A stretch of 64,000 bases of DNA. Source: Sphingopyxis sp. DBS4 (GTDB taxonomy: Bacteria; Pseudomonadota; Alphaproteobacteria; Sphingomonadales; Sphingomonadaceae). The notes under the pieces were generated by a model. That model was given only the letters and a program-made list of their open reading frames with translations. It did no database searches and was not told the DNA's origin. A program made the position numbers and the translations under genes. Shown piece after piece: positions 23,959 through 33,555 of this stretch. Location of the stretch: the NCBI RefSeq assembly GCF_024628865.1, contig NZ_CP102386.1, positions 62,001-126,000 of the forward strand. Reading direction: 5' to 3'. How positions within the stretch are numbered: the first letter of the stretch is position 1; every line of letters begins with the position of its first letter.

Positions 23959-24567
23959 ATGAACGGGCGGTCCAAACATCTTCCCGCTGACGAGCGACGG
24001 GCGGCGACCGTGGAGGCGGTGGTCGACCTGGCTGCGGAACAGAACCCGAACGACATCACAACGACGGCCATCGCCCAACGGATGGGTCTGACCCAGGGCG
24101 CTCTCTTCCGCCACTTCCCGACCAAGGACGCCATCCTGCAGGCGGTCATGTCCTGGGTGACCGAGCGGTTGCTCGCCCGCGTGGACAAGGCGATCGAAGA
24201 AGCCGCCTCTCCGGCTGCCGCGCTTGAGGCGGTTTTCATGACGCATATCGATTTCGTGTCTGACCACCCCGGTGTGCCGCGAATGCTGTTCGGGGAGTTG
24301 CAGCGACCGGGCGAGACGCTTCCCAAACGCATGGCCCAGACCCTGATCCGCCATTATGGCGAACGGCTGCATACCCTGCTCGACGCCGGAAAGGCACGGG
24401 GCGAACTGCATGCGGACCTCGATCCGGAAGCCGCGGCCACCCTGTTCATCGGCACGGTCCAGGGCCTGGTCATGCAATCCATGCTGGCGGGCGATGTGAC
24501 CCGCATCCGCAGCGATGCGCCCGGCGTGTTCGCCATCTATCTGCGCGGCGTCGGAGCATCATCATGA
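23959..24567 (+). CDS. TetR-family repressor of the exporter operon
   Basis: 202 residues from ATG 23959 with AAGG upstream; earlier start codons lie within the operator. The HTH is ITTTAIAQRMGLTQGALFRH (residues about 37-56), with a helical ligand-binding C-terminus. Its stop overlaps the membrane-fusion gene by four bases. The order TetR, HlyD, two-NBD ABC protein, two permeases is that of E. coli cecR-ybhGFSR, whose regulator responds to drugs. A similar role is likely. Confidence 0.9.
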   Translation: MNGRSKHLPADERRAATVEAVVDLAAEQNPNDITTTAIAQRMGLTQGALFRHFPTKDAILQAVMSWVTERLLARVDKAIEEAASPAAALEAVFMTHIDFVSDHPGVPRMLFGELQRPGETLPKRMAQTLIRHYGERLHTLLDAGKARGELHADLDPEAAATLFIGTVQGLVMQSMLAGDVTRIRSDAPGVFAIYLRGVGASS

Positions 24568-25595
24568 AGAACATCCGCCTGTCCGGCACGACAAAGCGGA
24601 TCCTGATCATTGCGGCCGTCATCGTGATCATCGGTGCTGGATGGCTGTGGATGCAGCGGGGCAGCCGCGACGGCGACGCCCTCAATCTATACGGCAATGT
24701 CGATATTCGGGAGGTGCAATTGGCCTTCCGCCAGTCCGGCCGCGTCGCGCAGATGCTGTTCGATGAAGGCGATCATGTCGAGCCGGGCGCACATATGGCG
24801 ACTCTCGACGCGCAACCGTTCGAGGAAGCGCTCGCGGCGGCCGACGCCGCCGTAGCGGTCGCACAGGCAGACCTCGACAAATTGCGCCGCGGGCTGCGGC
24901 CGCAAGAGATTACGCAGACGCAGGAGACCCTCAATCAGGCCCTCGCCGTCGCCAGGGAAGCGGGGCGCAATTTCGACCGGCAGAGCCAGTTGCTCGCGTC
25001 GGGAGCCGCCAGTCAAAAGACGGTCGATGCCGCGCGCACTGCGCGCGATCAGGCCGCTGCCAGTGTCAAGGCGGCCCGGGCCGCGCATTCGCAAGCCACC
25101 GAAGGCTTCCGCAAGGAAGACATCGCGGCCGGGCAAGCCCGCCTCGCCGCCGCACAGGCAGCACGGGCCCAAGCCGCAACTGCGCTGGCCGATACAGTGC
25201 TGCTTACGCCCAGTACCGGCACAATCATCGCACGGGTGCGCGAACCCGGCAGCATGGTTGTCAGCCAAAGCCCGGTCTATAGCCTCAGCCTTGATGCACC
25301 GGTTTATGTCCGCGCCTATGTCGGCGAACCGGATCTGGGGCGCATCGCGCCCGGAATGCGGGTGCGCGTTCGCAGCGACTCGTCCGACAAGACCTATCAA
25401 GGCCAGATCGGGTTCATATCACCGCGGGCGGAGTTCACACCCAAAACGGTAGAAACCACCGATCTGCGCACGGATCTGGTCTATCGCCTGCGGATCGTGG
25501 TCACCAATGCCGATGCTGCGCTGCGCCAGGGCATGCCGGTGACCATCGCGGTCGATGCCAGGCAAGCTTCAAGCGCGCGTACCAAGGGCCGCTGA
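24564..25595 (+). CDS. HlyD-family membrane-fusion protein (YbhG-like)
   Basis: 343 residues: an N-terminal membrane anchor (residues 12-30), then a biotinyl-lipoyl half motif (VDIREVQLAFRQSGRVAQML), a long alanine-rich coiled coil (about 85-220) and the second lipoyl half with beta-barrel (VLLTPSTGTIIARVREPGS). It connects the inner-membrane ABC transporter to an outer-membrane channel. Start and stop overlap neighbouring reading units, showing a tight operon. Confidence 0.9.
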   Translation: MKNIRLSGTTKRILIIAAVIVIIGAGWLWMQRGSRDGDALNLYGNVDIREVQLAFRQSGRVAQMLFDEGDHVEPGAHMATLDAQPFEEALAAADAAVAVAQADLDKLRRGLRPQEITQTQETLNQALAVAREAGRNFDRQSQLLASGAASQKTVDAARTARDQAAASVKAARAAHSQATEGFRKEDIAAGQARLAAAQAARAQAATALADTVLLTPSTGTIIARVREPGSMVVSQSPVYSLSLDAPVYVRAYVGEPDLGRIAPGMRVRVRSDSSDKTYQGQIGFISPRAEFTPKTVETTDLRTDLVYRLRIVVTNADAALRQGMPVTIAVDARQASSARTKGR

Positions 25596-25596
25596 T

Positions 25597-27381
25597 ATGC
25601 TGGCCGCCAGCGCGACATCGAGCCCGGCACGAGAAGGAAATGGCGATGTCGCGGTCGTCATCGACAGGTTGAGCAAGCATTTCGGCAGTGCGCCTGCGTT
25701 ACAGGATCTCAGCGCGCAGATACGCTATGGCCGACTGACCGGGCTGGTCGGGCCGGACGGCGCGGGCAAGACCACCCTGATGCGCATCCTGACAGGACTG
25801 CTGGTGCCGACCAGCGGCCACGCCACGGTGGCGGGCTTCGATGTGGCGGACGACAATGACGCCATCCATGTCGCGACAGGCTACATGCCGCAACGCTTCG
25901 GGCTCTATGAAGACCTGTCGGTCATGGAGAATATGCGCCTCTATGCGCAATTGCGCGGCATGGATGCCGATGGGCACGCCGACCTGTTTGCCCAATTGCT
26001 CGACTTCACGCGCCTTGCCCCTTTTACCGGACGCCTGGCGGGCAAGCTCTCCGGCGGCATGAAGCAGAAGCTGGGCCTCGCCTGCGCGTTGATGGCCCGG
26101 CCTGCCGTCCTGCTGCTCGACGAACCGGGCGTCGGCGTCGATCCGGTCAGCCGTCAGGACCTGTGGCGCATGGTGCAGGCGCTGACCGACGAAGGGATGG
26201 CCGTGGTCTGGTCGACTGCCTATCTCGACGAAGCCGAACGCTGCGACAATGTGCTGCTGCTCAACGAAGGGCAGCTCGCTTATGACGGACCGCCCGGAGA
26301 GCTGGCCGCGCGCCTTACAAGCCGGAGCTTTCGGCTGGAACAGGTCGGCGATCAGCGCAGGGCCGTGCTCGCCGAAGTGCTCAGCCTGGACAGTGTCGGC
26401 GACGGGGTGATCCAGGGCGCCGGCGTCCGCGTGGTGCTGCGCGCCGATGCGGGAACCGAGCAAATTAGCGCGCTCGCCGATCGGGTCGGCGCGCAACTGA
26501 AAGCGGTGCCTGCCCGCTTCGAGGATGCTTTCATTGATCTTCTGGGCGGCGGTCCGGGCGGCACATCGGCGCTTGCCGAAGGGATGCCGCCGGTCGAACT
26601 GGCTTCAGACGTTGCCGTCTCCTGCCGCGATCTGACCAAGCGTTTCGGCGATTTCACCGCCACCGACATGGTGAGCTTCGAGGTCCGCAAGGGCGAGATA
26701 TTCGGTCTGCTCGGGCCGAACGGCGCCGGCAAATCGACCACCTTCAAGATGCTGTGCGGCCTGCTCAAACCCACCAGCGGCGAAGCGCAGGTGGTGGGGC
26801 TGGACCTGCGCCGGGCGACCGGTGCTGCCAAAGGCCAGCTTGGCTATATGGCGCAGAAATTCTCGCTCTATGGCCTGCTGTCCGTGCGGCAGAACCTGGA
26901 GTTCTCCGCGGGCGTCTATGGCCTGAAAGGCGCCGCGCGGCAGGCGCGGATCGACGAGATGATCGACATCTTCGGGCTGCAACCCTGGCTGTCGGCGGCG
27001 CCGGATTCGCTGCCGCTCGGGGTCAGGCAACGTCTGGCGCTGGCCTGCGCGGTGATGCACCGCCCGCCCGTGCTGTTCCTGGATGAACCGACCTCAGGCG
27101 TCGATCCCATCACACGGCGTGAATTCTGGACCCATATCAACGGCCTTGCCCGCAAGGGGGTGACGGTGATGGTCACCACCCATTTCATGGACGAGGCGGA
27201 ATATTGCGACCGGGTGGCGATGCTCTATCGCGCCCGGCTGATCGCGCTCGACACGCCGGACGCCCTCAAACGCAGCGCGATCAGCGATCTCCGGCCGGAC
27301 CCGACCATGGAGGACGCCTTCATTCATCTGGTCGAAGCCGAGGACCGCGCTGACGAAGCCCGCAGCGGAGTTGCCGCATGA
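25597..27381 (+). CDS. ABC transporter ATPase with two nucleotide-binding domains (YbhF-like)
   Basis: 594 residues from ATG 25597, right after the HlyD stop. Domain 1: Walker A GPDGAGKTT, signature LSGGMKQKLG, Walker B LLLDEPGVGVD. Domain 2: Walker A GPNGAGKST, Walker B LFLDEPTSGVD, but the signature is LPLGVRQRLA, so one ATP site is probably degenerate, as in YbhF. It powers export through the two permeases encoded next. Domain linker lies around residues 290-340. Confidence 0.92.
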   Translation: MLAASATSSPAREGNGDVAVVIDRLSKHFGSAPALQDLSAQIRYGRLTGLVGPDGAGKTTLMRILTGLLVPTSGHATVAGFDVADDNDAIHVATGYMPQRFGLYEDLSVMENMRLYAQLRGMDADGHADLFAQLLDFTRLAPFTGRLAGKLSGGMKQKLGLACALMARPAVLLLDEPGVGVDPVSRQDLWRMVQALTDEGMAVVWSTAYLDEAERCDNVLLLNEGQLAYDGPPGELAARLTSRSFRLEQVGDQRRAVLAEVLSLDSVGDGVIQGAGVRVVLRADAGTEQISALADRVGAQLKAVPARFEDAFIDLLGGGPGGTSALAEGMPPVELASDVAVSCRDLTKRFGDFTATDMVSFEVRKGEIFGLLGPNGAGKSTTFKMLCGLLKPTSGEAQVVGLDLRRATGAAKGQLGYMAQKFSLYGLLSVRQNLEFSAGVYGLKGAARQARIDEMIDIFGLQPWLSAAPDSLPLGVRQRLALACAVMHRPPVLFLDEPTSGVDPITRREFWTHINGLARKGVTVMVTTHFMDEAEYCDRVAMLYRARLIALDTPDALKRSAISDLRPDPTMEDAFIHLVEAEDRADEARSGVAA

Positions 27382-28535
27382 ACGGCGCGGGCGGATCGCG
27401 AACGGACTTTCAAGCCATGCGCCGCTTCGATCCGAAGCGCCTTTGCGCGCTGGTGTTAAAGGAAAGCCTGCAGGCGATACGCGATCCGTCCACGCTGCTG
27501 ATCGCCTTCGCCCTTCCGGTCGTGCTGCTGCTGCTGTTTTCCTATGCGGTGTCGCTCGACGTGCGCGCGGTGCGCATCGGTGTCGTGCAGGAATCGCAGT
27601 CTGCTTCGGCGCAATCGCTGGCCGCCGCCTTCGCCGGCACCCGTTATCTGGACGTCACCTTCGCCCATGACCGGCGCGAAGTCGCCGACCAGGTCGTCTC
27701 AGGCGATTTGCGCGGATTTGTGGTGATCCCGCAGGATTTCGAGCAGCGCCTTGCCGATCGCGGTGCGCGTCCTCTGGTGCAGATCATCGCCGACGGTTCG
27801 CAGCCCAATACCGCCAACTATGTCACCAATTATGCGCAGGGCGTGGTGCAGACCTGGCGGGGCGGGCTTGAGGGCGAGACGCCACGCGCGGTCGTCACGA
27901 TGGAGCCGCGCTACTGGTTCAACGCCGAACTGGAAAGCCGCCGCGCGCTGGTGCCCGGCGCCATCGCCATCGTCATGACCATCATCGGCACCATGCTGAC
28001 CGCGCTGGTGGTGGCGCGCGAATGGGAGCGCGGCACGATGGAAGCGGTGCTCTCCACCCCCGCATCGGTCGCGGAGATCCTGATCGGCAAGCTCCTGCCC
28101 TATTTTGCGCTCGGCATGCTGGCCACGCTCGGTGCGACCGCGCTGGCGGTCTTCGTGTTCGGCGTGCCGCTGCGCGGATCGCTGGCGGCGCTCCTGCTGC
28201 TTTCGGCCACGTTCATGGTGCCGGCGCTGGGCCAGGGGCTGCTGATTTCGTCTGTCACCCGCAACCAGTTCCTGGCCGCGCAGATCGCCTTGTTCTCCGG
28301 CTTTCTGCCGGCCTTCATGCTGTCGGGCTTTCTCTATGAGATCGACGCGATGCCCGCGCCGATCCGGGCCATCACCTGGGCGATCCCGGCGCGTTATTTC
28401 GTGTCTTCGCTGAAAACCGTCTTTCTGGCCGGAGACATCTGGGCGGTCTTCGTGCCGAACCTGCTGGCGATGGGCGCCATCGGCGTCCTGTTTTTCCTCC
28501 TGGCCAAGCGCGCCACGCGCAAGAATCTGGAGTGA
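27378..28535 (+). CDS. ABC-2 type permease (YbhS-like)
   Basis: 385 residues. One N-terminal membrane helix (about 32-55), a large periplasmic domain, then five helices from residue 190 onward, the usual ABC-2 exporter layout; REWERGTMEAVLSTPAS is the conserved cytoplasmic coupling helix region. It starts with a four-base overlap with the ATPase gene. Works as heterodimer with the next permease. Confidence 0.9.
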   Translation: MNGAGGSRTDFQAMRRFDPKRLCALVLKESLQAIRDPSTLLIAFALPVVLLLLFSYAVSLDVRAVRIGVVQESQSASAQSLAAAFAGTRYLDVTFAHDRREVADQVVSGDLRGFVVIPQDFEQRLADRGARPLVQIIADGSQPNTANYVTNYAQGVVQTWRGGLEGETPRAVVTMEPRYWFNAELESRRALVPGAIAIVMTIIGTMLTALVVAREWERGTMEAVLSTPASVAEILIGKLLPYFALGMLATLGATALAVFVFGVPLRGSLAALLLLSATFMVPALGQGLLISSVTRNQFLAAQIALFSGFLPAFMLSGFLYEIDAMPAPIRAITWAIPARYFVSSLKTVFLAGDIWAVFVPNLLAMGAIGVLFFLLAKRATRKNLE

Positions 28536-28541
28536 CGAGCC

Positions 28542-29666
28542 ATGACGCGGCACAATGGTTATCTCTCCTTCACCCGGCTGCGGGCGCAGTTCATCAAGGA
28601 AGTGCTGAGCATCCTGCGCGATCCGCGCAGCCGCATGGTGGTGTTCATGCCGCCGCTGCTGCAACTGCTGGTGTTCGCCTTCGCCGCGACGCTCGAAGTG
28701 CGCAACGTCGATATTGCCGTGCACAATCAGGATGCGGGCCGCTGGTCGCATGAACTGATCGCGCGGCTTGATCGGGCCGACTTCATTACGCAGGTCTATC
28801 GCGTGACCAACGGTCAGGAGCTGGGACGCCTGATCGACCAGGGCAAGGTGATCGCGGCGCTCGATATCCAGCCGGACTTTTCGCGCGCAATCGCTGCCGG
28901 AGACAGCGGCCGCGTTCAGATGCTGATCGACGGCCGGCGCAGCAATTCGGGACAGATCACCGCCAGTTATCTCTCCGCCATCGCCGCCGAAGTCGGCGCG
29001 GAGGCCAACCCCGGCACAGGTCCTGCGACGCCGGTGGCGGTGCGCAACTGGTTCAATCCCAATCTGACGTATCGCTGGTTCATCGTGCCCGGCCTCTCCG
29101 GCATCCTGGCGTTCTTCAGCGCGCTGCTCATAACCTCGCTGTCGATCGCCCGTGAGCGCGAACTGGGAACGTTCGACCAGTTGCTGGTGTCGCCAACCTC
29201 CACGCCGGAAATCATCCTGTCCAAATCCTTGCCGGCGCTGGTCATCGGTACCATGCTCGGACTTCTGATGATGGCGGCCGCCGCGGGACCGTTCCGGATT
29301 CCGTTCAACGGGTCGTTCGCGCTGCTGTTTGTCAGCCTGGTCCTGTTCATCCTGTCGGTGGTGGGCATCGGCCTGATGATTTCGGCGATCAGCGCGACCC
29401 AGCAGCAGGCCATCCTCGGCGCCTTCGCCATCGGCGTGCCATCCGTCCTCATGTCGGGCTTTGCCACGCCGGTCGAGAACATGCCCATGCTGCTGCAATG
29501 GCTGGCGCAGGCAATTCCACTCACCCATTTCCTGATCATCGTCGAAGGCAGCTTTCTGAAAGCCATGGCGCCCCACGACATAATTGCCAGCCTCTGGCCA
29601 TTGGCGCTGATCGCCCTGGTGTCGCTCACCATGGCCACCATCTTCGTTCGAGGACGCCTGCAATGA
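28542..29666 (+). CDS. ABC-2 type permease (YbhR-like)
   Basis: 374 residues with the same topology as its neighbour: N-terminal helix (about 30-50), periplasmic domain, C-terminal helices; RERELGTFDQLLVSPTS is the coupling segment. It begins six bases after the first permease and overlaps the outer-membrane factor gene by four. Substrate not predictable from sequence; drugs or lipophilic compounds are likely. Confidence 0.9.
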   Translation: MTRHNGYLSFTRLRAQFIKEVLSILRDPRSRMVVFMPPLLQLLVFAFAATLEVRNVDIAVHNQDAGRWSHELIARLDRADFITQVYRVTNGQELGRLIDQGKVIAALDIQPDFSRAIAAGDSGRVQMLIDGRRSNSGQITASYLSAIAAEVGAEANPGTGPATPVAVRNWFNPNLTYRWFIVPGLSGILAFFSALLITSLSIARERELGTFDQLLVSPTSTPEIILSKSLPALVIGTMLGLLMMAAAAGPFRIPFNGSFALLFVSLVLFILSVVGIGLMISAISATQQQAILGAFAIGVPSVLMSGFATPVENMPMLLQWLAQAIPLTHFLIIVEGSFLKAMAPHDIIASLWPLALIALVSLTMATIFVRGRLQ

Positions 29667-31141
29667 TACGCATCCCCCATCGGTGGCCGCACCTTGCGGC
29701 GGTGATAGTCGGCTGCACCTCGTTGACGGCCTGTGTCGTCGGCCCCGACTATCGCGCGCCACCGTCCGTTGATACCGGCAGCGGCTGGACCCGGCCGGTC
29801 GCGGCAGACTCCGCGCCAACCGGCCTTACCCGCTGGTGGAGGGCCCTGGGCAATCCCGAACTGGAGAGGCTGGTCGATACCGCACTGGCGCAAAATCTGG
29901 ATATCCGTCAAGCCGCCGCGCGGATCGACGAGGCGCGCGCGCTGCGAGACCGCGCCGCTGGCCGGCAACTGCCCACGGTTTCTGCTGGCGCCAGTGTGAA
30001 CCAGCGTCGGCAAAGCGAGAACGGCCCGCTGCCCGTTGGGTCCATTCCCGGCCTCGACGCGTCTCAGACGATCTACGATGCCGGCTTCGACGCGGCCTGG
30101 GAACTTGACCTGTTCGGCGCGAACCGGCGGGCGCTGGAAGGCGCCAACGCCCGCTTGCAGGCGACCGAAGCGGAGGCGCAGGGCGTGCGCATGCGGATCG
30201 CGGCCGAGGTCGCACGCGCATGGTTCGAGGCGACCGGCGCCAGAGATGAATTGCGCGCACAGCGGGCGACGGTCGCGACGCTGCACCAGACGCTGGAACT
30301 CATGCGCGGTCGCGCGGCGCTCGGCGATGTTGCCGGTGCTGACGTGGACGCAGTCCATGAACGCTGGGCCGCCGCCAACGCCCTGCTGCCGGGCATAGAG
30401 GCGCGGCAGCGCGGGGCAGTGCTCGGCCTTGGTGTCCTGCTCGGCTCACCGCCGGAACGTGAACTCAAGCTGCTCGATGCCGCCGCGTCGCCTCTCACGC
30501 TGCCGGCGCTGCCCGTGGGGGAACGGGCCGACATCTTGCGTCGCCGTCCCGATGTTCTGGCTGCCGAACGGCGCCTCGCCGCCAGCACCGCCGATATCGG
30601 CGTGGCGACCGCCGAACTGTTTCCCAAGCTCTCTATCGCAGCGGGCGGCGGATTTCAGGCGCTTAGCACGGGCGACTGGTTCGACGCCTCCAGCACCCGC
30701 TACTCGATCCTGCCGCTAATTTCCTGGCGCTTGTTCGACGGCGGCCGCGTGCGCGCGGAGATACGCGCGCGGGAGGCCGTTCAGCGGCAGGCCGCGCTGG
30801 GCTATGAACAGGCCGTCCTGGCCGCATTGGGCGACGCGGAGCGCGCCTTGAGCGACTATGACGCAGGACGCGATGCGCTCGCGCGTCGTCAAACGGCGCT
30901 CGAGGCTTCACGCCGGAGTTTCAGCCACGCCGAGGCTCGTTTTGCGACCGGCGATATCGCGCGGATTGAACTGCTTGCGGCCGAGCGCCTCCTGCACGAA
31001 GCTGAAACGGCCTGTGCCCGCGCGCATGCCACAACGGCGGTGCAACTGGTGGCGTTGTACAAGGCGATCGGTGGGGGCTGGGACTTGTCCGATACGCCGA
31101 CTCCCAAACCCGTTTCAATTGGTGCCACAGTGGGAGGATAG
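29663..31141 (+). CDS. NodT/OprM-family outer-membrane efflux lipoprotein
   Basis: 492 residues. The N-terminus ends in the lipobox LTAC (C24), followed by VVGPDYRAP, the standard start of NodT-type factors. Two OEP repeats with long helices make the periplasmic tunnel (motifs LDIRQAAARIDEAR and ERADILRRRPDVLAAER). It completes the tripartite exporter; E. coli ybh lacks such a gene, so this operon carries its own channel. ATGA overlap with the permease. Confidence 0.92.
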   Translation: MIRIPHRWPHLAAVIVGCTSLTACVVGPDYRAPPSVDTGSGWTRPVAADSAPTGLTRWWRALGNPELERLVDTALAQNLDIRQAAARIDEARALRDRAAGRQLPTVSAGASVNQRRQSENGPLPVGSIPGLDASQTIYDAGFDAAWELDLFGANRRALEGANARLQATEAEAQGVRMRIAAEVARAWFEATGARDELRAQRATVATLHQTLELMRGRAALGDVAGADVDAVHERWAAANALLPGIEARQRGAVLGLGVLLGSPPERELKLLDAAASPLTLPALPVGERADILRRRPDVLAAERRLAASTADIGVATAELFPKLSIAAGGGFQALSTGDWFDASSTRYSILPLISWRLFDGGRVRAEIRAREAVQRQAALGYEQAVLAALGDAERALSDYDAGRDALARRQTALEASRRSFSHAEARFATGDIARIELLAAERLLHEAETACARAHATTAVQLVALYKAIGGGWDLSDTPTPKPVSIGATVGG

Positions 31142-31143
31142 CG

Positions 31144-32004
31144 ATGAATGACGCTGACGGGAACAGCAAGGAACCGGCCGCGCACGACTGGGCGGGGGAA
31201 GCGGGCACACGCTGGCTTGCCCAGCTCGACCGTTTCGAGAGCATGATCGAACCGATCGGCGAAGCGCTGCTGGCGCGAGCAGCCTATGCCGCTGGGGAGA
31301 AGGTGGTCGATATCGGCTGCGGCGGCGGCTGGACGACGAGGCGGATCGCCGAAAGGACGGGCAACACAGGATTGGCGCTCGGCCTCGACATATCGCCCGA
31401 ACTGGTAGCGGCCGCCAGCGAGCGGGCACGGCACGCCGGTCTTGCCAACATCCGCTTCGAACAAGGCGACGCCGCAACGGCCATGCCTGAAGAAGCGCCG
31501 TTCGACCGGCTCCACTCCCGCTTCGGCACGATGTTCTTTCCCGATCCCTATGCCGCATTCGCCAATCTGCGCCGAATGCTACGTGCCAGTGGACGGCTCG
31601 ACATCGCGGTGTGGGCGCCGATCGCCGACAATCCGTGGCAGCGCAATGTCATGGCCGCAATCCGTCGGCATATCGACCTGCCCACGCCGCAGCCGCGCGA
31701 GCCTGGTCCGTTCGCGCTGGGCGAGCAGGACTATGTGACCGATCTTCTGCAAAGCGCCGGCTTCTGTGACATATCGTTCGCCGCCTGGACGGGCGAGCAG
31801 CGCGTCGGCGGACCCGGCAGCGATCCCGAAAGCGCCTCCCGCTTCGTGCTCGACGGCATGCAGGTCGGCGATCTCGTCCGGGCGAGCGGGAACGACACGC
31901 GCGTGGCCGTTCACCGCAGCCTCGTCCAACTGTTCGAGCGCAATTGCGATGATGAAGGTGTTCGCATGGGCGCGAAAGCCTGGCTGGTGAGCGCCCGCGC
32001 GTGA
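31144..32004 (+). CDS. SAM-dependent class I methyltransferase
   Basis: 286 residues. Motif I VVDIGCGGGWTTRRIAE (about 51-67), acidic loop ALGLDIS, and motif IV-like FDRLHSRFGTMFF fit small-molecule methyltransferases of the UbiE/Coq5-like group. It starts two bases after the outer-membrane gene, so it belongs to the exporter operon and may modify the exported compound or a toxic metalloid. It lacks the three-cysteine pattern of ArsM, so arsenite methylation is unlikely. Confidence 0.85.
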   Translation: MNDADGNSKEPAAHDWAGEAGTRWLAQLDRFESMIEPIGEALLARAAYAAGEKVVDIGCGGGWTTRRIAERTGNTGLALGLDISPELVAAASERARHAGLANIRFEQGDAATAMPEEAPFDRLHSRFGTMFFPDPYAAFANLRRMLRASGRLDIAVWAPIADNPWQRNVMAAIRRHIDLPTPQPREPGPFALGEQDYVTDLLQSAGFCDISFAAWTGEQRVGGPGSDPESASRFVLDGMQVGDLVRASGNDTRVAVHRSLVQLFERNCDDEGVRMGAKAWLVSARA

Positions 32005-32011
32005 CCTGGCG

Positions 32012-33259
32012 TCAACCGCCATCCTCATCGTGAACCATCCACAGGCTATGCGAATCGATCTCCAGCTTGAGCAGGGCGCGGGCCGCTTCCGATCGCGCCA
32101 TGATCTCGGACCGGCGCGCTTCACCCGCCTGACGGCGGGCATAGAGCAGGTCGGCGAGGTCGATCTGGCCGAGCTGGTAGCCACGTTCGGTTCGGGCCAG
32201 CGCACTAGCGGCGCTTTGCGCTGACAGATCCGTGTTTTTCCACGCCTCCAGCCGCAATGTGGCGCTGGACAGATCGGCATCCGCGATGGCCCTCACGGTC
32301 CGCTGGACGGACATATGCTCAAGCTGCGCGGCATTGCCTTCCGCGGAAGCCCGGTCCGCCGCCGCGCGCCTGTGGCCGCCGCCCAGTGGCATCGACATGA
32401 CCACCCCCGCGCCCTGCTCCATGCCGCTCCGCTCACTGAACAGCCGGACGCCGAAGGACGGATCGGCAATCCGGTCCGCGCGAACACGCCGTGCGACAAC
32501 CGCCAGCCGCTGCGCCTCGCGCTCGGCGGCGCGGATTTCATGGCTGCGTTCGATCACCAGATCCCGCATCGCCGCAAGTTTCTGGGCCGGCACCATCGCG
32601 ACGGAGGTTTCCGGCGGCTCGGTGGGTAGCGGTATTTCTGGAAAATTCGCGGCCAGCGTCACGCGCGCCTGTTCGCGCGCAGCGAGCGAACTCGCCACCT
32701 GCGCCTGGGCCTGGGCCAGCGCCGCCATGGCCTGATCGACATCGAGCGCCGCCGCATCGCGCAGCGCCACGCGCCGGCGCAGCGCGGACAGCTCCTTTTC
32801 CAGCCAGCGCACTGTATCGAGGTCGTTGCGATAGAGCGCGCCGGCGACCAGCCAGTCGTTCCAATAGCCCGACAGCAGCAAAGCCGTCTGATGCCGGGCA
32901 TCCTCCATCCGGTTTTCCGCGACCTCTATGCCCAAGGCGCCGGCCTCACGGTCAAGCGCCGCCTTGCCCGGTAGACGGAACGGTCGGGCGATCGTGGCGT
33001 CGAACTCGTCATAACCGCCTTCCCTGTCCACGCTACGGCGAACATAGCTGCCGGTAACGGCAATCTCATGGATCCCCTTCGCCAGCATGTCGCGGTCGGC
33101 GCGGGCGGCGTCCACTCGCGCCCGCGCGGCCGCCACAGCCGGATGATTGTCCAGCGCTTCGGCAACCTTTTCGCTCGGCGGCAAATCGGCGCGCTGGGCA
33201 AGAGCGCCAGCGGGCGTGAGCAATGCGACAAGCACCCCCAGGAAAAGCGGCGATCTCAT
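32012..33259 (-). CDS. czcC: CzcC-like outer-membrane factor
   Basis: 415 residues with a signal peptide (MRSPLFLGVLVALLTPAGALA) and two TolC-type helical repeats. It lies at the 3' end of a metal RND operon, in which the gene order is adaptor, pump, DUF3240, outer-membrane factor. Its start overlaps the DUF3240 stop by four bases. It provides the exit duct for metal ions. Convergent with the methyltransferase, with only seven bases between stops. Confidence 0.85.
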   Translation of the reverse strand: MRSPLFLGVLVALLTPAGALAQRADLPPSEKVAEALDNHPAVAAARARVDAARADRDMLAKGIHEIAVTGSYVRRSVDREGGYDEFDATIARPFRLPGKAALDREAGALGIEVAENRMEDARHQTALLLSGYWNDWLVAGALYRNDLDTVRWLEKELSALRRRVALRDAAALDVDQAMAALAQAQAQVASSLAAREQARVTLAANFPEIPLPTEPPETSVAMVPAQKLAAMRDLVIERSHEIRAAEREAQRLAVVARRVRADRIADPSFGVRLFSERSGMEQGAGVVMSMPLGGGHRRAAADRASAEGNAAQLEHMSVQRTVRAIADADLSSATLRLEAWKNTDLSAQSAASALARTERGYQLGQIDLADLLYARRQAGEARRSEIMARSEAARALLKLEIDSHSLWMVHDEDGG

Positions 33260-33555
33260 GCGATCCTCCCCCGGGCTGAAACCGGGACGGCATGCCAGCG
33301 CACCGGCAGCGACCGCTTCGATTGCGTGACCGCGTCAACCAGCGTCCCAAGGGCGTCCTCATCGACAATCAGTTCCAGCGCGCTGCGGCGTAACAGGCCC
33401 GACACCCGTTCCGCCGTGCTGGCATCGCCAAAGTCCCAGCCGCGCACCGCCTGCTCCGCGATATGAATCGGTGCGTCGCAGGCGGCGCGGAGGGCGTCGG
33501 TCACGCTATCGGCGTCATGCGAGGCGCAATGGACGGTCAGCAGGATGTCAGCCAT
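33256..33555 (-). CDS. DUF3240 protein of the metal efflux operon
   Basis: 99 residues from MADILLTVHCASHD (ATG 33553-33555). A PII-like ferredoxin fold is suggested by the alternation ILLTVHCASHDADSVTDAL and ALELIVDEDALGTLVDAV. Small DUF3240 proteins accompany heavy-metal RND pumps and probably sense or modulate them. Overlaps the pump gene by eight bases and czcC by four. Confidence 0.82.
   Translation of the reverse strand: MADILLTVHCASHDADSVTDALRAACDAPIHIAEQAVRGWDFGDASTAERVSGLLRRSALELIVDEDALGTLVDAVTQSKRSLPVRWHAVPVSARGRIA

Noticed and set aside
27699..29819. 706-residue minus-strand frame opposite the ABC permeases
   Set aside because: Shadow of the two permease genes; its low-complexity H/D/Q/R composition shows no domain.
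31144..32004. ArsM arsenite methyltransferase
   Set aside because: Located near an ars operon, but it lacks the conserved cysteines of ArsM and is coupled to the ABC exporter instead.
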